Origin: Burkholderiales bacterium
Lineage (GTDB): Bacteria; Pseudomonadota; Gammaproteobacteria; Burkholderiales; Burkholderiaceae
Reading direction: 5' to 3'
Length of the DNA: 56,973 bases
Assembly: GCA_026225235.1 (NCBI GenBank)
Contig: JAMFSK010000072.1
Location: 1-56,973 of the forward strand
Shown here: one piece after another, positions 25,405 through 34,561 of the stretch
Layout of the letters: each line of letters opens with the position of its first letter
Numbering within the stretch: the first letter of the stretch is position 1
Program-made: the position numbers and the translations under genes
The notes under the pieces: model-generated
Database searches by the model: none
Told to the model about the DNA's origin: nothing
What the model saw: the letters and a program-made list of their open reading frames with translations, nothing else

Positions 25405-26676
25405 CTAGGCGCTCTCGCGCGGCGTTAAAGTAAAGCCGAGGTCGATCCGGCTCTTTTTCGGCGGCTGGCCGTCGAGAATCTGCAACAGCAACTGAGCAGC
25501 CTGGAAGCCAATCTGGTAGCGCGGTGTCGTGATCGTCGTGATCGATGGCGTGGACCAAGCCGATGAAGGCAGATCGTTGAATCCGGCGATCGCAATCTGA
25601 TCGGGCACAGGGATTCCACGGCGCTGACACTCGAACAGCGCGCCTAGCGCCAAGTCATCGTTGCAACAAAAAATCGCATCGCAATCGGGCGCCCGCTCGA
25701 GCATCTGAACCAGCAGCTTCGAGCCGAGCCCGACATTGGACGGCTCGCTGGTCAACACCTCCAGATCGGGGTCGAGCCCGGCATCCCTCAGCGCGCGCCG
25801 AAAGCCTGCGCGGCGCTGCATCGTGCGGGGGTCGAGCTGGGCCGCGATAAACGCCGGGCGCCGGTAGCCGCGTTCGAGCAGATAGTTCGTGATCGAAAAC
25901 CCTGCCGTTTGCTGAGAGAAGCCGACCGACCATTCGCCGGGCGACCGGCTCAGGTCGTACATATGGACGACCGGCACGCGCGCCGCCGCGAGCCGCTGGC
26001 GGATCGTCTCGGTCTCGTCGATCCCCGTCACCAGGAAACCATCGGGTGCGTGAGTCAGGTAGGTCGACAGCAACTCGTTCTGTTTGGCCGGCGAATAACT
26101 CGTGTTGCCGATCAGAAACTGGTAGCCGGCCGGGCCGAGACAATCCTGGATGCCAGCGAGCGTTTCGACAAACACCGCGTTAGACAAGGACGGCACGAGG
26201 ACGCCGACCACTCGTGAGCGCGACGAGGCGAGCGTGCGCGCGGCGTGACTCGGCACGTAGCCGAGGGCGATGACGGCGGCCTCGACGCGCTGGCGCGCTT
26301 CGGGCAGCACCTGGCTGGGATTCTTGAGCGCGCGCGACACGGTCATCGGGCTGACCTGAGCGCGCAGCGCCACATCGGAAATCGTCACCCGGCCGCTTGG
26401 ACGGCGCCGCGCAGATTTGCGCCGAGTGGGCGCCTCTGTATCGGCACCCGGGTCGTTATCCGGGTCGTCGGCCGCCCGCTCGCTGGCCTCGGTCGCCGTG
26501 CTCGCGTGAGACGCTCGCACAACGCGTACGCCGCCGCGATTGATCACGCGGCGCACCGTGCCGGGTGTGCCTGAAGCGGACGCGTCCGCCTGCTCCGCCG
26601 ACGGTTTCGGGGAAGGCGTGTTCGGGTTCACCGGCCATTCGGCCGGCTTGGCGGCGCCGGTCAGATTTTTTTTCAT
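25405..26676 (-). CDS. LacI family repressor with long N-terminal extension
   Basis: A 423-residue regulator starting at ATG 26676. Residues about 97-120 are the LacI helix-turn-helix (VTISDVALRAQVSPMTVSRAL), followed by the hinge and the periplasmic-binding-like effector domain (VVGVLVPSLSNAVFVETLAG, AIFCCNDDLALGALFECQRRG, IAIAGFNDLPSS), close to the gluconate-type GntR branch. Before the DNA-binding domain there is a disordered extension of about 95 residues rich in Pro, Ala, Arg and acidic residues, which is unusual for the family. It is divergent from the sugar-binding-protein gene, and a LacI-type palindrome lies between them, so autoregulation and control of that gene are likely. Confidence 0.9.
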   Translation of the reverse strand: MKKNLTGAAKPAEWPVNPNTPSPKPSAEQADASASGTPGTVRRVINRGGVRVVRASHASTATEASERAADDPDNDPGADTEAPTRRKSARRRPSGRVTISDVALRAQVSPMTVSRALKNPSQVLPEARQRVEAAVIALGYVPSHAARTLASSRSRVVGVLVPSLSNAVFVETLAGIQDCLGPAGYQFLIGNTSYSPAKQNELLSTYLTHAPDGFLVTGIDETETIRQRLAAARVPVVHMYDLSRSPGEWSVGFSQQTAGFSITNYLLERGYRRPAFIAAQLDPRTMQRRAGFRRALRDAGLDPDLEVLTSEPSNVGLGSKLLVQMLERAPDCDAIFCCNDDLALGALFECQRRGIPVPDQIAIAGFNDLPSSAWSTPSITTITTPRYQIGFQAAQLLLQILDGQPPKKSRIDLGFTLTPRESA

Positions 26677-27019
26677 GCGCGAGTATCGCCTCGTGTGCGC
26701 GCGAAGGGAAGGCTTTGCCGGTCCTGATCGCGCGGCGGTGTGCCGCATGGGCGTCGGACATCAGCTTGAGAGGACGTGGCGCGAGCGGGCTCTCAGGGGC
26801 AGGGTTCGTCCGGATAGGGCGGGTAAAGGTGGTAGCGCTAACATTCTGATCGGTCGAGGGTGCTGAGACAAGCCACACAGCGGAGTCGCAAGCGCGAGCA
26901 GATGAAGTGACGTGTGATATCGCCGTCATGAGATCTCGGTTCTTGCAGCCCGTTTCCCCTTGTCCCTTGCCCGGACGACGGACCCCGCCACCCCACGAAC
27001 ACGACACGGAGTTTCCACG
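26677..27019. other. divergent intergenic region with operator
   Basis: 343 bases between the LacI-type gene and the sugar-binding-protein gene. It contains the operator described separately at 26830-26843 and no supported gene; readings into it from either side are upstream extensions without ribosome sites. Confidence 0.5.
26830..26843. promoter_or_regulatory. LacI-type operator
   Basis: TGGTAGCGCTAACA is a near-perfect palindrome around a central CG step (perfect core TAGCGCTA, one mismatch over 14 bases). This is the usual form of operators bound by LacI/GalR members. It lies about 154 bases upstream of the repressor start and 177 bases upstream of the binding-protein start, between the two divergent genes. 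Confidence 0.7.
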
Positions 27020-28321
27020 ATGCGCCATCCGCTCTCCACGCCCTTCCGACCGCAAGCCCGCTTTGTCGGGGCACGCGCACGCATGGGCGCAATCGCGATG
27101 GCGGCGGGCTTGATGCTGATGTCGGGTACGTCGCAGGCAGCGGAGGTCGAAGTGCTGCACTACTGGACCTCGGGTGGCGAAGCCAAGTCGGCTCAGGTCC
27201 TTAAGGAAATGCTCGAGAAGAAGGGCGACACCTGGAAGGATTTCGCCGTGGCGGGGGGCGGCGGCGAGAACGCGATGACCGCGCTCAAGACGCGTGTGAT
27301 CTCCGGGAACCCGCCGGCCGCCGCACAAATCAAGGGACCGGCAATTCAGGAATGGGGCGATGAGGGTGTGCTCGTCTCTGTCGACGATGTCGCCAAGCGC
27401 GAAGGGTGGGACAAGCTCCTGCCGACCCAGATCTCAAGCATCATGAAGTACAAAGGGCAGTACGTCGCGGCACCGGTCAATGTGCACCGCGTGAACTGGC
27501 TCTGGATCAATGCGGATGCGCTCAAGAAGGTCAATGCGCAGCCGCCCGTCACGTGGGACGACTTCTTCAAGACCGCCGAGGCGCTGCAGAAAGCCGGCAT
27601 CACGCCGGTCGCGATCGGCGGGCAGTCGTGGCAAGACGCTGAAACTTTCGAGACGGTCGCGCTGGGTGTCGGCGGTGCGGCGTTTTACAAAAAGGCCTTC
27701 GTGCAGCTCGACGAAGCGACGCTCAAAGGGCCGACCATGGTCAAGGCGCTCGCGACCTTTAAGAAGATCAAGCAATACACCGACAAGGGCCAGACCGGCC
27801 GCGACTGGAATATGGCGACCGGCATGGTGATTACGGGCCAGGCCGCCATGCAGTTCATGGGTGACTGGGCCAAGGGTGAATTCACCGTGGCCAACAAGGC
27901 GCCGGACAAGGATTACCTGTGCGTACCGGGGCCGGGCTCGCAGAATGCCTACACCTTCAACGTCGATAGCTTCGCGTTCTTCAAGGTCAAGAACCCCGAT
28001 GTCGAGAAAGGCCAGAAAGATCTGGCCAGCCTGTTGCTGAGCCCGGAATTCCAGGAGATTTTTAATCTGAACAAGGGGTCGATCCCCGTGCGCCAGGGCA
28101 TGGACCTGTCGAAGTTCGACGCCTGCGCACAGAAGTCGGAAGCCGATTTCAAGAACGCCCAGGCCAAGGGCACGCTGGTGCCTTCGTGGGCGCATGACAT
28201 GGTGATCAAGCCTGCGGTCGAAGGCGCATTTTACGACGTGATCGGGCACTACTGGAATGACGACAGCGAGACGGCCCAGCAGGCAGCGGACAAGCTCGCG
28301 GCGGCGTCAAAGACAAACTGA
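27020..28321 (+). CDS. ABC-type sugar-binding protein, orphan
   Basis: A 433-residue periplasmic binding protein, start ATG 27020 with GGAG eight bases upstream. The signal peptide ends at about residue 40 (MSGTSQAAEVEV). The mature part opens EVLHYWTSGGEAKSAQVLKEM, typical of family 1 sugar binders of the glucose/mannose GtsA type, with WDDFFKTAEALQKAGITPVA and MGDWAKGEF. It would bind a mono- or oligosaccharide. No permease or ATPase gene follows: a strong terminator comes 80 bases after the stop. It therefore has to use a transporter encoded elsewhere or act in sensing. Control by the divergent LacI-type repressor is likely. Confidence 0.92.
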   Translation: MRHPLSTPFRPQARFVGARARMGAIAMAAGLMLMSGTSQAAEVEVLHYWTSGGEAKSAQVLKEMLEKKGDTWKDFAVAGGGGENAMTALKTRVISGNPPAAAQIKGPAIQEWGDEGVLVSVDDVAKREGWDKLLPTQISSIMKYKGQYVAAPVNVHRVNWLWINADALKKVNAQPPVTWDDFFKTAEALQKAGITPVAIGGQSWQDAETFETVALGVGGAAFYKKAFVQLDEATLKGPTMVKALATFKKIKQYTDKGQTGRDWNMATGMVITGQAAMQFMGDWAKGEFTVANKAPDKDYLCVPGPGSQNAYTFNVDSFAFFKVKNPDVEKGQKDLASLLLSPEFQEIFNLNKGSIPVRQGMDLSKFDACAQKSEADFKNAQAKGTLVPSWAHDMVIKPAVEGAFYDVIGHYWNDDSETAQQAADKLAAASKTN

Positions 28322-28399
28322 GAATTGAGAACGGGAAGCGGCTGATCTGCCGTGCGGACAGCACGCCGCTGCACCGGTGCAACGATAGCTGTGTGGTTG

Positions 28400-28430
28400 G
28401 GGAAGACCGTCAAGGTCTTCCCATTTTTTT
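28400..28430 (+). terminator. intrinsic terminator after the sugar-binding protein gene
   Basis: GGGAAGACC at 28400-28408 pairs with GGTCTTCCC at 28414-28422 across a 5-base loop (GTCAA), followed by seven T at 28424-28430. This is a textbook rho-independent terminator and confirms that the binding protein is the last gene of its transcript. Confidence 0.9.
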
Positions 28431-28476
28431 GCGCTCTCGGTTTTTGCGTCGTTGAAAAGCCGAGTGTCATTCAAGC

Positions 28477-29205
28477 TCAACGCGGCGGAGGCTGTCCTCC
28501 GTTCGGACGGCCGCCGCCGTTGCCGCCTCCGCTCGGGCGGCTTCCGCCACCGGGAGGACGGCCTCCACCACCCGGCGGACGGCCGCCACCTTGCTGAGCG
28601 CCGCCGCCCTGACCGGGCGGTCGACCTGGCGGCGGGCGTTGTGCTCCACCTCCGCCCCCACCCTGACCTGGTGGCCGGCTAGGATTGGCGCCTGGCGGCC
28701 GACCGCCCGGCGGCGGCCCCCCATGACCCGGCGGGCGACCGCCAGGGCCAGGAGGCCGGCCGGGACCCGGTGGTCTTGGGCGGGGCGGAGGAGGAGGCGG
28801 GCGGTGCGCCCAGCGATTCTGGTCGCGATACCACGGACGGCCGCGATAGTAGTTGCCCCAGTACGTGCCAATCGAGAACGTGACGATCGGCAGGCCGATC
28901 GTTGTCCCATACGTCAGCACCGGTACATTGTTGCCTTGGTACGGATACGCCAAATGCCCGGCATAGACCCAGCCCCGCAGGTTCGGCAACGCAACGTCAC
29001 ACCATGTGTAATTGCTGATGCAACCCATCACCGTGATTGGCACCCCGGGCGGCAGTTGGGACACGATAGGATAATCGCGGGCCGGGCCCGCGCGAAGATT
29101 GACCGGTCCGTTCGTATAGGCCTGCGCCTGTGCCGACGCGGTGCCCGGCAGCGCGGCAAGCAGGGCGAGCCCTGCGAAAGCGCACTGGATCCACTGTCTT
29201 TGCAT
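28477..29205 (-). CDS. exported SH3-domain protein with Gly/Pro-rich tail
   Basis: A 242-residue protein starting at ATG 29205. A signal peptide covers about residues 1-26 (ALPGTASAQAQ). Residues about 30-90 form a bacterial SH3 domain (VNLRAGPARDYPIVSQLPPG; NYTWCDVALPNLRGWVYAGHL), a fold that often binds peptidoglycan peptides. A short linker with WGNYYRGRPWYRDQNRW follows, then about 105 residues of low-complexity Pro/Gly/Arg repeats (units such as GGGRPPG and PPPGGRP), which are probably disordered. The likely location is the periplasm or cell envelope. The next gene upstream in its direction is the SOS-associated peptidase, 234 bases away. Confidence 0.85.
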   Translation of the reverse strand: MQRQWIQCAFAGLALLAALPGTASAQAQAYTNGPVNLRAGPARDYPIVSQLPPGVPITVMGCISNYTWCDVALPNLRGWVYAGHLAYPYQGNNVPVLTYGTTIGLPIVTFSIGTYWGNYYRGRPWYRDQNRWAHRPPPPPPRPRPPGPGRPPGPGGRPPGHGGPPPGGRPPGANPSRPPGQGGGGGGAQRPPPGRPPGQGGGAQQGGGRPPGGGGRPPGGGSRPSGGGNGGGRPNGGQPPPR

Positions 29206-29438
29206 GATGGTCTGGTTTCGTCCGGCTGCCGGCCGGTGCGGGGCGCTTTTCTGCGCGCCACTACCCACGCGCGTTCACGCGGGCGGCGTGTGCAACGCCG
29301 ACACGTACATTATCGGCATTGTGGCCCGAAGGCTTGATGCCTGCCACGGGCGTGGGCGAGGCAAACATTACAACGGGTTAATGAGGCGCGACAGAAGGGG
29401 ATCGCGGTCTGATACGAGCCGATGCAGGCCAATGCACG

Positions 29439-30122
29439 CTAATGGGCTGAATCGATCGTCTCGATCAATGCGGCGTCGTCGTGAACGGCTCGATTGACCT
29501 CCTGGCTTACACGGTGGAACGAAAGCTCGTCTTCCGGGATGGCGCCGTGCATCGTGAGCTCGGTGAGTTCGGCATCACGGGCCGTCGGGTCGAGCCAGCG
29601 TAGCGCCGCACTCGGCTTGAGCAGCAGGGGCCGATGCGCATGGGCATCGACCAGGCCGCCGGAGCGTGCCGCGGTGACGATCACGCAGCCCTCGCCGGGC
29701 TGGTGCTCGAGCGCGTCGTTGACGCTCGACAGCGCGGCAAGCAGAACCGGCTCGCGCGAACGCCGATAGATGTAATAGGGTTGCGCGACGCTCGACTCGG
29801 TACGCCACTCGTACCAGCCATCGGCGGGCACGACGACGCGGCCGTTGCGCCACATCTGCCGGAAATAGCCGGAAGAGGGGGCACTGTCGCTGCGCGCATT
29901 GATGGCTTGGGGCAGATGTTGCTGCGTGGCCCACAAAGGCCGATAGCCCCAGCGAATCGTGCGGATCGTCTGATCCGGGAAGACTACGAGCGGATGCGCA
30001 CCTGGCGCCAGATTGAAGCCGGGGCGTCGATCCGCAGGATCGAACATGAAGACGGGGCTCGCGAGCTCCATGGCGCTGACATAGTCATGCGCATCCCGAT
30101 ACTGCGCAATTCTGCCGCACAT
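29439..30122 (-). CDS. yedK: SOS response-associated peptidase (HMCES/YedK family)
   Basis: A 227-residue SRAP-domain protein that covalently traps abasic sites in single-stranded DNA through its N-terminal cysteine. Cys2 follows Met1 directly (MCGRIAQY), which fixes the start at 30122; GAGGTGA lies four bases upstream. Other family residues: Asn75 in INARSD, Glu105 in DGWYEW, and His161/His163 in DAHAHRPLLL, where the usual HxRMP motif has lost the Met. The length is normal. It should protect replication forks at abasic sites. It is flanked by unrelated genes and probably transcribed alone. Confidence 0.92.
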   Translation of the reverse strand: MCGRIAQYRDAHDYVSAMELASPVFMFDPADRRPGFNLAPGAHPLVVFPDQTIRTIRWGYRPLWATQQHLPQAINARSDSAPSSGYFRQMWRNGRVVVPADGWYEWRTESSVAQPYYIYRRSREPVLLAALSSVNDALEHQPGEGCVIVTAARSGGLVDAHAHRPLLLKPSAALRWLDPTARDAELTELTMHGAIPEDELSFHRVSQEVNRAVHDDAALIETIDSAH

Positions 30123-30225
30123 CGCTCACCTCGCGGAGGGTCCATGTCGGAACCAAGCGTAGCGCAAGCACGTGACACGCGAAAGAGCACGATCCCTACC
30201 GCGCGTCACGTCTGTTACAGCGCCG

Positions 30226-31704
30226 CTACGCGCTGGCGATGACTTTACCCGGATTCATGCGTCCGTGCGGATCGAGGGCCTGCTTGAGTGCACGCATCAG
30301 ACCGAGTTCGACCGGCGACTTGGTGCGGGCGTTGTCTTCCACCTTCAGGCGACCCAGCCCGTGCTCGGCGCTGATGCTGCCGCGGTGGGCGACGACGCTG
30401 TCGTACACGAGACGGTTGAGCGGACTCTGGAACTGTTTGAGAAACGCACGGGCATCGCCGCCTTCCGGCGTCTGGACGTTGTAGTGCAAATTACCGTCGC
30501 CGAGGTGACCGAACACGACCATGCGAGCGCCAGGTGCGGCTGCGGCGATCAAGGCTTCGGTCTCGTCGATGAAATGACCGATCCGCGAAATGGGCACGGC
30601 GATGTCGTGTTTGATATTCAGGCCCTCTTCGGCCTGCGCGAGCGGGATATGTTCGCGCAAGTCCCAGAAAGCGCGCGAGGCGGCGAGGCTTTCGGCCACC
30701 ACGGCGTCGAGCACGATACCTTCGTCGAATGCCGTTTCCATCAGCCCTTCGAACAAGGCCCGTGCGTGGGCTTCGCTCTCGTTGTCTGAGAGTTCGAGCA
30801 GGACGACTTGCGGATGACGCTGCGCAAATGGATAGCGCATATCGGGGAAATGCTTGCCGACGAGTTCGAGGCAGAAATCCGACATCAGCTCGAAGCCTGT
30901 CAGCAGGGGGCCGGCCGCCCCCTGGGCAAGCTCGAGCAGCTTCAATGCGGCATGCGGCGATTCGACCGCGGCGAGCGCCGTGACCTGCGCGGCGGGTTGC
31001 GGATACAGTTTCATGACGGCCGCGGTGATGACGCCGAGCGTTCCTTCGGCGCCGATGAAGAGATCGCGCAGGTCGTAGCCGGTGTTGTCCTTGCGCAGTC
31101 CGCGCAGGCCGTCCCAGACCTCGCCGGCCGCTGTCACGACCTCGAGGCCGAGACATAGCTCACGTGTTGTGCCGTAGCAGAGCACGGCGGTGCCGCCTGC
31201 ATTGGTCGCGAGGTTGCCGCCGATCGTGCAGCTTCCCTCGGCCGCCAGACTCAGCGGAAAGAGACGACCTGCTTCGTGGGCGGCGCGCTGGACTTCAGCC
31301 AGGATGCAGCCGGCTTCGACTGTGATCGTGTTATTGGCGGGATCGATCGAACGAACCGCGCGCATGCGGGCCAGCGATAGTACGGCCTGCGTGCCGCTCT
31401 CATCGGGCGTTGCGCCACCGGACAAGCCGGTGTTGCCGCCTTGGGGGACCAGTGCGACACCGTGGCGCGCAGCGATCCGTACGACTTCGGCGACCTCAGC
31501 GGTGCTGCCCGGGCGTAACACCGCACGGGCGTGGCCCGTGTAGCGCTTGCGCCAGTCGGTCAGGTAGCCGGCCATGTCGGCGGCCGTGTCGAACACATTC
31601 GTGGCGCCGAGCGCGGCGATGCAGTCGGTAACGAACGGGTCGGTGGCGGAGGCGTCGTGCAGGACGGACGAAGCAGACGAGTCTGAAGGGGCGGGCGGGT
31701 TCAT
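30226..31704 (-). CDS. FAD-dependent 2-hydroxyacid dehydrogenase (GlcD/D-lactate type)
   Basis: A 492-residue flavoprotein with the FAD-binding type 4 domain (VLRPGSTAEVAEVVRIA, PQGGNTGLSGGATPD, GTAVLCYGTTRELCLG) and the C-terminal FAD-linked oxidase domain (VFGHLGDGNLHYNVQ, ISAEHGLGRLKV). Members oxidise D-lactate, D-2-hydroxyglutarate or glycolate and pass electrons to a quinone or cytochrome. The start is ATG 31704 with GGAGTG upstream; a start at 31725 is less likely because it would overlap the preceding gene. The preceding DUF2069 gene stops one base before (TGA A ATG), so the two are co-translated. Confidence 0.92.
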   Translation of the reverse strand: MNPPAPSDSSASSVLHDASATDPFVTDCIAALGATNVFDTAADMAGYLTDWRKRYTGHARAVLRPGSTAEVAEVVRIAARHGVALVPQGGNTGLSGGATPDESGTQAVLSLARMRAVRSIDPANNTITVEAGCILAEVQRAAHEAGRLFPLSLAAEGSCTIGGNLATNAGGTAVLCYGTTRELCLGLEVVTAAGEVWDGLRGLRKDNTGYDLRDLFIGAEGTLGVITAAVMKLYPQPAAQVTALAAVESPHAALKLLELAQGAAGPLLTGFELMSDFCLELVGKHFPDMRYPFAQRHPQVVLLELSDNESEAHARALFEGLMETAFDEGIVLDAVVAESLAASRAFWDLREHIPLAQAEEGLNIKHDIAVPISRIGHFIDETEALIAAAAPGARMVVFGHLGDGNLHYNVQTPEGGDARAFLKQFQSPLNRLVYDSVVAHRGSISAEHGLGRLKVEDNARTKSPVELGLMRALKQALDPHGRMNPGKVIASA

Positions 31705-31705
31705 T

Positions 31706-32107
31706 TCACACTCCTGTATTTTCAAGCGCTGCGCGGCGTTTCGCTTCGCGCTTGAACGGCGCGAGATACCAGACCGTACAGACGAAATAGAGCGTCGAGA
31801 GCGCTGCCTCGCTCCATGCGAGCGGCGCGATCGGTTGCGGGTCGCTAAAGCCGCGCACCACCCCTTCGATGAAATAGGCGGGCACCAGCAGAATCGACCA
31901 TTGCAAGGTGTACAGATTGCGCTTTATGACGCCATAAAGCGGCAACAGCAACGGCACGATCTTGAGCACGAGCAGCGAGCCGCCCGGACGCAACGGCGCA
32001 AGCCAGCCCTCCCAGGCAAAGCACAACACGATCAGCGTAATCAGCGCCATGCGTGCCGTGCGGTACAGCGTGAAATTACCGACGACATTGTCGGATGGGG
32101 TGTTCAT
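31706..32107 (-). CDS. DUF2069 membrane protein
   Basis: A 133-residue membrane protein from ATG 32107 (AGGT seven bases upstream); ATG 32122 is an alternative. It has about four hydrophobic segments: ARMALITLIVLCFAWEGWL, SLLVLKIVPLLLPLYGVI, TLQWSILLVPAYFIEGVV and ALSTLYFVCTVWYLAPF. The pattern with the short basic C-terminal tail is that of DUF2069 proteins, often encoded next to wrbA, as here. Function unknown. It lies 20 bases after wrbA and one base before the flavoprotein gene, forming a three-gene operon wrbA-DUF2069-flavoprotein. Confidence 0.85.
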   Translation of the reverse strand: MNTPSDNVVGNFTLYRTARMALITLIVLCFAWEGWLAPLRPGGSLLVLKIVPLLLPLYGVIKRNLYTLQWSILLVPAYFIEGVVRGFSDPQPIAPLAWSEAALSTLYFVCTVWYLAPFKREAKRRAALENTGV

Positions 32108-32126
32108 GGCTTTACCTCGCATGGCG

Positions 32127-32756
<630 letters not shown>

Positions 32757-32782
32757 TTATAGGGGCCACCCTGGAGGCGGCT

Positions 32783-34078
32783 GTGCGCACGAGTTTTATC
32801 GATACCGATTCCCTGAAGAGGCTGGCCAGCTTCATCGCCCGACGAAGCCGCGAGGCGCGGATCCAGCAAGTGGCCGGCAGCCTGACGTTCACGACGGTGC
32901 TGGCACTCGTGCCTTTGCTGACGGTCGCCTTCGCCTTGTTCACGGCGTTTCCGCTGTTCGCGCAGTTCCAGAGTTCCCTGCAGAGTTTTCTGGCGGATCA
33001 TCTGATGCCGCCGCAGTTCAATAGCCAGATCTTTCGTTATCTCGATCAGTTCGCATCGAAGGCCAAGAGTCTGACCACCGTCGGCTTGTTCCTGCTCTGC
33101 GTCACCGGTGTCGTCACCATGATGACGATCGAAGCCGCGTTCAACCTGATCTGGCGAGTGCCGAAATCGCGGCCGCTCGCGCAGCGTGTGCTGGTCTATT
33201 GGTCGATTATTACGCTGGGACCGGTGTTGTTCGGCGTGAGTCTGTCGGTGTCTTCTTATCTGATCAGCAGCTCGATGCTGTTCTCCGGTAGCAAGGGCGT
33301 GTCGAATGCGCTTGAGTGGGCACTGACTGGCGCGTCCATTCCCCTGACGGCGATTGCGTTCACGTTGATGTATGTCTACATGCCGAACTGTAAGGTCCAG
33401 TGGCGCGATGCGGCGGCGGGGGGGCTGGTGGCCGCGATCGGCTTCGAAACAGCCAAACGTGTGTTTGGCCTGTACATCCGGCATATGCCGAATTACACGA
33501 TCGTCTATGGCGCGTTTGCGGCGATCCCAATCTTCCTAATCTGGGTCTACATGAGCTGGTTCATCACGCTCATCGGCGCCATGCTCGCTTCAGCGTTGCC
33601 CGCGATCCGGATCGGACAGTTTCACCGGCCGAAGTTTCCGGGCAGCGATCTGCTCGATGCACTCGATTTGCTCGCCTTGCTGAATCAGGCACGCGATCAA
33701 GGCTCGCCCGGCTACCGCATGCTTGAACTCGCGCGTATGGCGCGACGCGATGTCGAAACGACCACACGCTTGCTGACCGTGCTCGAAGAACGAGAGTGGA
33801 TCGCGAAGCTCGACCCTGACCAGCATTCCGAGCGTTGGGTGCTGATTGCGAACCCGCGCGCGATCGACCTGCTGGCGGTTTTCAATGCGTTTGTGATCAA
33901 CCGCAAGGAACTTGAATACCAGGTGACGTTGTCGACCACGCCGTTCGACGGCGATGCACTGCTGGCGGCGCTCGATGCGCGACGGCTCGATGTCTCGCTC
34001 GCAGAGGTGCTGGGCGGCCCGCGTCTGCGGCGGGTCGATGAGGAGGAGTCGGAGCAGGGTTTGCTGGGGACAGCCTAG
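32783..34078 (+). CDS. YihY family inner-membrane protein
   Basis: A 431-residue protein of the YihY/BrkB family. It begins at GTG 32783 with GGAGG six bases upstream. Six or more hydrophobic helices lie in residues 25-275, including QVAGSLTFTTVLALVPLLTVAFALF, SLTTVGLFLLCVTGVVTMMTIEAAFNLIWRVP-type sequence and the family hallmark YIRHMPNYTIVYGAFAAIPIFLIW. The C-terminal 150 residues are cytoplasmic with a winged-helix-like region (ARMARRDVETTTRLLTVLEE). Once called ribonuclease BN by mistake; the true role is unknown. No operon partner. Confidence 0.92.
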   Translation: MRTSFIDTDSLKRLASFIARRSREARIQQVAGSLTFTTVLALVPLLTVAFALFTAFPLFAQFQSSLQSFLADHLMPPQFNSQIFRYLDQFASKAKSLTTVGLFLLCVTGVVTMMTIEAAFNLIWRVPKSRPLAQRVLVYWSIITLGPVLFGVSLSVSSYLISSSMLFSGSKGVSNALEWALTGASIPLTAIAFTLMYVYMPNCKVQWRDAAAGGLVAAIGFETAKRVFGLYIRHMPNYTIVYGAFAAIPIFLIWVYMSWFITLIGAMLASALPAIRIGQFHRPKFPGSDLLDALDLLALLNQARDQGSPGYRMLELARMARRDVETTTRLLTVLEEREWIAKLDPDQHSERWVLIANPRAIDLLAVFNAFVINRKELEYQVTLSTTPFDGDALLAALDARRLDVSLAEVLGGPRLRRVDEEESEQGLLGTA

Positions 34079-34202
34079 CCGGATGGCAGGAGAGGCGGTT
34101 GACTGACTGCCGAGCTGCCGAGCTGCCGTGCACTCAGGCGTGCTCAGGGTTTGTCTTCTTGTCTCTGCACGCTTGCTCGCGCGTGCGCTTGCCTGGCCGA
34201 GG

Positions 34203-34523
34203 CTACAGCGAGATACGCCCCGTGCAGATGTCCTTGAACATGACCCAGTCGCCCATCAGGCTGTAGAGCGGATGCTTGAAGGTTGCGGGGCGGTTATGTT
34301 CGAAAAAGAAATGCCCGACCCACGCAAACGCATACCCGCACACGATCGCGGCGATCAGCCATTTCCAGTCGGTGGTCGCAATGGCGAGCGCGACGAAACC
34401 GATCACCCCTAGCGAACCGACGAAGTGCAAACGCCGGGACGTCGTGTTGCGGTGTTCACTCAGGTAGTACGGATAGAACTCGCTGAAGCTTGCGAAATGA
34501 TCGCTCTGCATAGTGGGTTGCAT
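34203..34523 (-). CDS. DUF962 (Mpo1-like) membrane protein
   Basis: A 106-residue protein of the DUF962 family. The hallmarks are FSEFYPYYLSEHRN near the start, RRLHFVGSLGVIGFVALAIAT, and AWVGHFFFEHNRPATFKHPLYSLMGDW. The conserved histidines (in SEHRN, RLHFVG, GHFFFEHN and FKHP) match the yeast Mpo1 dioxygenase pattern, which uses iron to shorten 2-hydroxy fatty acids. The start ATG 34523 follows AAGGAGATAGCC. It is a small two- or three-helix membrane protein. The dioxygenase activity is known only for the eukaryotic relatives. Confidence 0.9.
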   Translation of the reverse strand: MQPTMQSDHFASFSEFYPYYLSEHRNTTSRRLHFVGSLGVIGFVALAIATTDWKWLIAAIVCGYAFAWVGHFFFEHNRPATFKHPLYSLMGDWVMFKDICTGRISL

Positions 34524-34561
34524 GGCTATCTCCTTTCACCGCCTGGCGTCGGGTAGCGGGT

